From Catonia carolina (lineage: Eukaryota; Arthropoda; Insecta; Hemiptera; Achilidae): a DNA stretch of 64,000 nucleotides. The stretch spans positions 1-64,000 of the forward strand of contig JAQMRL010000042.1 in assembly GCA_035578175.1 (NCBI GenBank), written 5' to 3'. This document shows, in pieces, positions 61,111 through 64,000 of the stretch. The notes beneath the pieces are model-generated. The model ran no database searches. It saw nothing but the letters and a program-made list of their open reading frames with translations, and was not told the origin of the DNA. How positions within the stretch are numbered: the first letter of the stretch is position 1; each line of letters starts with the position of its first letter. A program made the translations under genes and the position numbers.

Positions 61111-62444
61111 CGAGGGCCATCCGGAAAGTAGTACCCGTTTCCGCCGCATGAGGCGCTGACGAGGCGAGCAGCCGCCGGTCAAGGTCAGATCGCTTCAGTG
61201 GCTTGTCTGCCTTCTCTGTTGTAAGTTCCGCGACGCTAGCATTGCCTGTCTTGTTTCTGTGACCGTTCATAATGTTTAAAAAAATTGAGAACGCCGCCAG
61301 TTGTGAAGTGAGGGCTGTAATAAAATTTCTCAATGCAAGAAACATTCGACCTTGTGATATTCATCGCCAATTAAAGGAAGTGTATGGAGACGATGTGATG
61401 GATGAGTCATCTGTTCGGCGCTGGTGTTGTAATTTTAACTTGGGGAGGGGGAACACACACGACGATGAGCGTTCAGGGAGACCATCTGTCATTACAGATC
61501 AACTGCTGAGGTCAGTAGACGAATTCGTGAGGCACGATCGGCGCGTTACAATTGATGACATCTGTGAACATTTCCCTAATGTTTCTCGCACAATTCTTCA
61601 TGAAATTGTCAAAGACCATCTGCATTATTCAAAAATTTGCGCAAGGTGGGTCCCTCGCATGCTTACAGATGAGCACAAAACCAAGCGTATGGCTGCTGCA
61701 TTAACATTTTTGGAACGTTATTCTGATGAAGCAGATGCGTTCTTGAATCGCATAGTTACTGGTGATGAAACGTGGGTTTGTTATGCTTCACCTGAGAGTA
61801 AACGACAGTCAATGGAGTGGCATCATCCTCATTCACCAAAGAAACCAAAAAAATTCAAGACTGTTCTGTCCACCAGGAAACTTATGGCAACCATTTTCTG
61901 GGATCGACGTGGTATACTGCTTATTGATTTTATGGCCCGTGGAGACACTATTAACGCTAATGCGTATTGTGAAACATTAAAGAAATTACGGCGGGCAATA
62001 CAAAATCGACGAAGAGGTCTATTGTCTGATGGCGTCATTCTCCTCCATGACAATGCCAGGCCTCATGCAGCGGGGATAACACAACAACTTCTGCAGCAAT
62101 TCAATTGGGAAATTTTCGACCATCCACCGTATAGCCCGGACTTGGCCCCTTCAGATTTTCATCTCTTTACAAAACTTAAAGAGTTTTTGGCGGGAAAAAG
62201 ATTTGACAGCGATGAAGAACTTAAAGAAGGTGTGACTACGTATTTCGATCGGCTGGCGGCGGAGGAATATGATGCTGGAATACAAAAACTCGTCACACGT
62301 TATGACAAATGCTTAAATTTGCTTGGAGATTATGTGGAGAAGTAGTTTAAGATATGCTCTTTTCAATAAAAATGTTTACATTTGTTAATATTTACTTCTG
62401 TGTCTTTATTTCACAAACGGGTACTACTTTCCGGATGGCCCTCG
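61111..62444 (+). mobile_element. Full-length mariner C
   Basis: 1334 bp, termini CGAGGGCCATCCGGAAAGTA, TA flanks (61109-61110, 62445-62446). Confidence 0.95.
61272..62345 (+). CDS. Mariner transposase, intact (357 aa)
   Basis: Same length and layout as the enzyme at 45087-46160 but clearly diverged from it and with different termini. Helix-turn-helix in residues 1-110 (VYGDDVMDESSVRRW, RTILHEIV), WVPRML at 126-131, catalytic Asp165 (TGDETW), Asp260 (LLHDNARPH) and Asp295 (YSPDLAPSDFHLF), D,D34D spacing kept. Ends LLGDYVEK. No disruption; AATAAA follows at about 62365. A candidate active enzyme, which might also mobilise related deleted copies. Confidence 0.95.
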   Translation: MFKKIENAASCEVRAVIKFLNARNIRPCDIHRQLKEVYGDDVMDESSVRRWCCNFNLGRGNTHDDERSGRPSVITDQLLRSVDEFVRHDRRVTIDDICEHFPNVSRTILHEIVKDHLHYSKICARWVPRMLTDEHKTKRMAAALTFLERYSDEADAFLNRIVTGDETWVCYASPESKRQSMEWHHPHSPKKPKKFKTVLSTRKLMATIFWDRRGILLIDFMARGDTINANAYCETLKKLRRAIQNRRRGLLSDGVILLHDNARPHAAGITQQLLQQFNWEIFDHPPYSPDLAPSDFHLFTKLKEFLAGKRFDSDEELKEGVTTYFDRLAAEEYDAGIQKLVTRYDKCLNLLGDYVEK

Positions 62445-62446
62445 TA

Positions 62447-62590
62447 GATATGATTTTGTATTGTTGACTATTTTATACAAATAAGGTAAAGTTCCGTGTT
62501 GCTTTAATTTGTTTTAATTTTCTTTTAATTGGCGAGTGATCAATTGCTTTGATATTTTATTTCGACTTCTATCATGCGGAGGACAGTATA
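62447..62590. other. A+T-rich DNA
   Basis: Short unique stretch. GGAGGACAGTA at its end matches the flank near 28670 (minus). Confidence 0.35.
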
Positions 62591-62594
62591 TATA

Positions 62595-63545
62595 GGGTGA
62601 TTCAAAAAGAGCGCCGGTTTTGATATATCAAATTAAGAGATTTATTTTATTGAAAAACTGAAAATAAATACATCAACAAGTTCATCTTACCTTCCGATTT
62701 CATTTATGAAAAATAATGTCATGCATGTGTCCTCCTCTACTGCGCTGACACGCATCAACTCTGTCCATGAAATTGGATATTACTGCACGACAAGTTTCGA
62801 GTTCCATTTGCCCGATTACCCGTCGAATTTCCTCCTTCAAATTATTGATGTTTCGGGGTTTATTGGCATACACCATGACTTCAGATGACCCCAAAGATGA
62901 AAGTCACAAGGCGTCAAGTCACACGACCTTGGTGGCCATTGATGGTCGGAATTACGAGAAATGAGGCGATCCTGGAACGGTTCACGGAGCAACAACATTG
63001 TTTCTCGTGCAGCAACTGAATTTTATACGGGTGATATTGGAGATCGTACCGAAGAATTCTCCGTACAGACGAACATCGTAAACCCAATTGTTGAGAACGG
63101 CGACGTATTGATTTTGCTGGGCTAACAGCCACACTGTCACGAACCAACGCAACGTTCTGCTTAGTTCGGCCAGAACGACGACGTCCAGAACTTTTAAGGT
63201 CGACTGTTGAACCCGTCTCAAAAAACTTTTTCATGAGCGTGCGAACTGTTGATTCATTCGGTGCTTCATTACGTCCCAGAGTACCGCGAAGTCGCCTGAC
63301 AGTAGCCGCATAACTCTCTCCACTCTGGTAAAATGTTTTGACGATTAACACTCGTTGCGCAATAGTAAACTTCTCCATGGTTAGACACAGACTGCGAGAG
63401 TACTACACTGCGAACAAGAGAAACTACAACTGAATCCTCAATCGGAATGTTCTCCGAAATAGAAATGAGGTCTAACAATGTTGCCAACCGATAAACAAAA
63501 ATTTACCAGCCGTTTAAAAACCGGCGCTCTTTTTGAATCACCCGT
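62595..63545 (-). mobile_element. Tc1/mariner-superfamily deletion derivative, copy 2
   Basis: Termini GGGTGATTCAAAAAGAGCGC; more than 95% like 33405-34356 and with the same internal deletion. Empty site: minus strand near 28658. Confidence 0.9.
62700..63378 (-). pseudogene. Tc1-like transposase lacking its catalytic core, copy 2
   Basis: Minus strand MEKFTIAQRVLIVKTFYQSG at 63378, with ESTVRTLMKKFFETG; the later part mirrors 33510-33809 but carries its own small deletion near 62874 that changes frame. Confidence 0.85.
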
Positions 63546-63546
63546 T

Positions 63547-63660
63547 ACTATCTATCCTACTTACATCAACCCACATCCATCTACCACCACAACCACTTAA
63601 CTAATCAAATTCACTTCATCACCCCTAACGAGTAATCTAATCCCCTAACTAACGAGTAAT
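63547..63660 (-). repeat. Repeat flank shared with 28.1-28.7 kb
   Basis: The minus strand reads GGGGTGATGAAGTGAATTTG then ATTAGTTAAGTGG, the uninterrupted version of the Penelope dimer target. Confidence 0.82.
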
Positions 63661-63663
63661 CTA

Positions 63664-64000
63664 ATTATTTAAAGAAAGTGAATGAGGTGATTTTTAAAAA
63701 AATCGTAGGACCCGTTTTTGAGAAAATCGCAAAAAAGTAAAAAAATTACACGAATAAACTATTACTTCCGGTTAATCAACTGTGATGAAAATGTTCGTGT
63801 CGGGTCCGGTAGTGGTATCTAACTGAAGTTTCAAGTTCATACGATATTCTGTTGTTGAGATATTCTAATCACACACAGACACACAGACCAATCGCTAAAA
63901 ACATGTTATTTGGGTTCAGAGGGTCTGAAAACATGTAGATCCGGTGAAAACTCAATTTCTTAAAATCGACATGAAAACAATACTTTCCTTCCTATATATT
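63664..64000 (-). mobile_element. CA-core repeat, cut by window end
   Basis: From GAGGTGATTTTTAAAAAAATCG to CAATACTTTCCTTCCTATATA, the outer third of the family. Confidence 0.8.

Noticed and set aside
61091..61345. Minus-strand frame across the mariner C 5' end
   Set aside because: Overlaps the terminus and leader of an intact element; no domain.

Overview
This is 64 kb of an insect-type nuclear genome, possibly hemipteran. The genes have introns, C2H2 zinc-finger exons lie on both strands, A+T is high, and most of the sequence is transposable elements: TA-inserting mariner/Tc1-like elements, a pogo-like element, a Ty3/gypsy retrotransposon, LINE ends, a Penelope-like element, tRNA-derived SINEs and a satellite. 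Nothing looks bacterial. Two contigs are joined by a 100-N gap at 25460-25559. Bases 1-16 and, inverted, 25444-25459 match a PacBio sample barcode, so the first contig is bounded on both sides by library sequence.

Host genes. On the + strand, three tandem copies of a 90-nt phase-0 exon (3339, 4446, 5530) precede a terminal zinc-finger exon (9594-10259). On the - strand a paralogous gene can be assembled from exons 53875-53967, 43705-43794 and a 16-finger terminal exon 39199-40638. All junctions have canonical AG/GT and phase 0. Its introns hold a gypsy-free but otherwise crowded set of mobile elements. A further possible first coding exon (52351-52437, +) follows a TATA-like box. No first exon with an ATG was found for either zinc-finger gene.

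Layout. 0-2.3 kb: Penelope-like element with a hammerhead ribozyme. 2.4-5.6 kb: exon/repeat tandem units. 6-17 kb: zinc-finger exon plus deleted mariners, SINEs and a GC-rich block with histone-type stem-loops. 18.25-25.44 kb: a ~171-bp satellite. 25.6-38 kb: SINEs, a solo-LTR-like element with histone-type 3' stem-loops, inverted Penelope and SINE dimers, LINE pieces. 39-54 kb: the - strand zinc-finger gene with an intact mariner, a decayed pogo-like element, LINEs and a second solo-LTR-like copy. 54-59 kb: a gypsy element. 59.5-64 kb: a decayed mariner, a second intact mariner and a deleted Tc1-like element.

Most insertions can be proven from target-site duplications, and several have an empty paralogous site inside the window. 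The strongest candidates for new biology are the LTR-like family carrying canonical histone mRNA stem-loops and no AATAAA, and mariner-type elements in which one end has been replaced by an inverted copy of the other.
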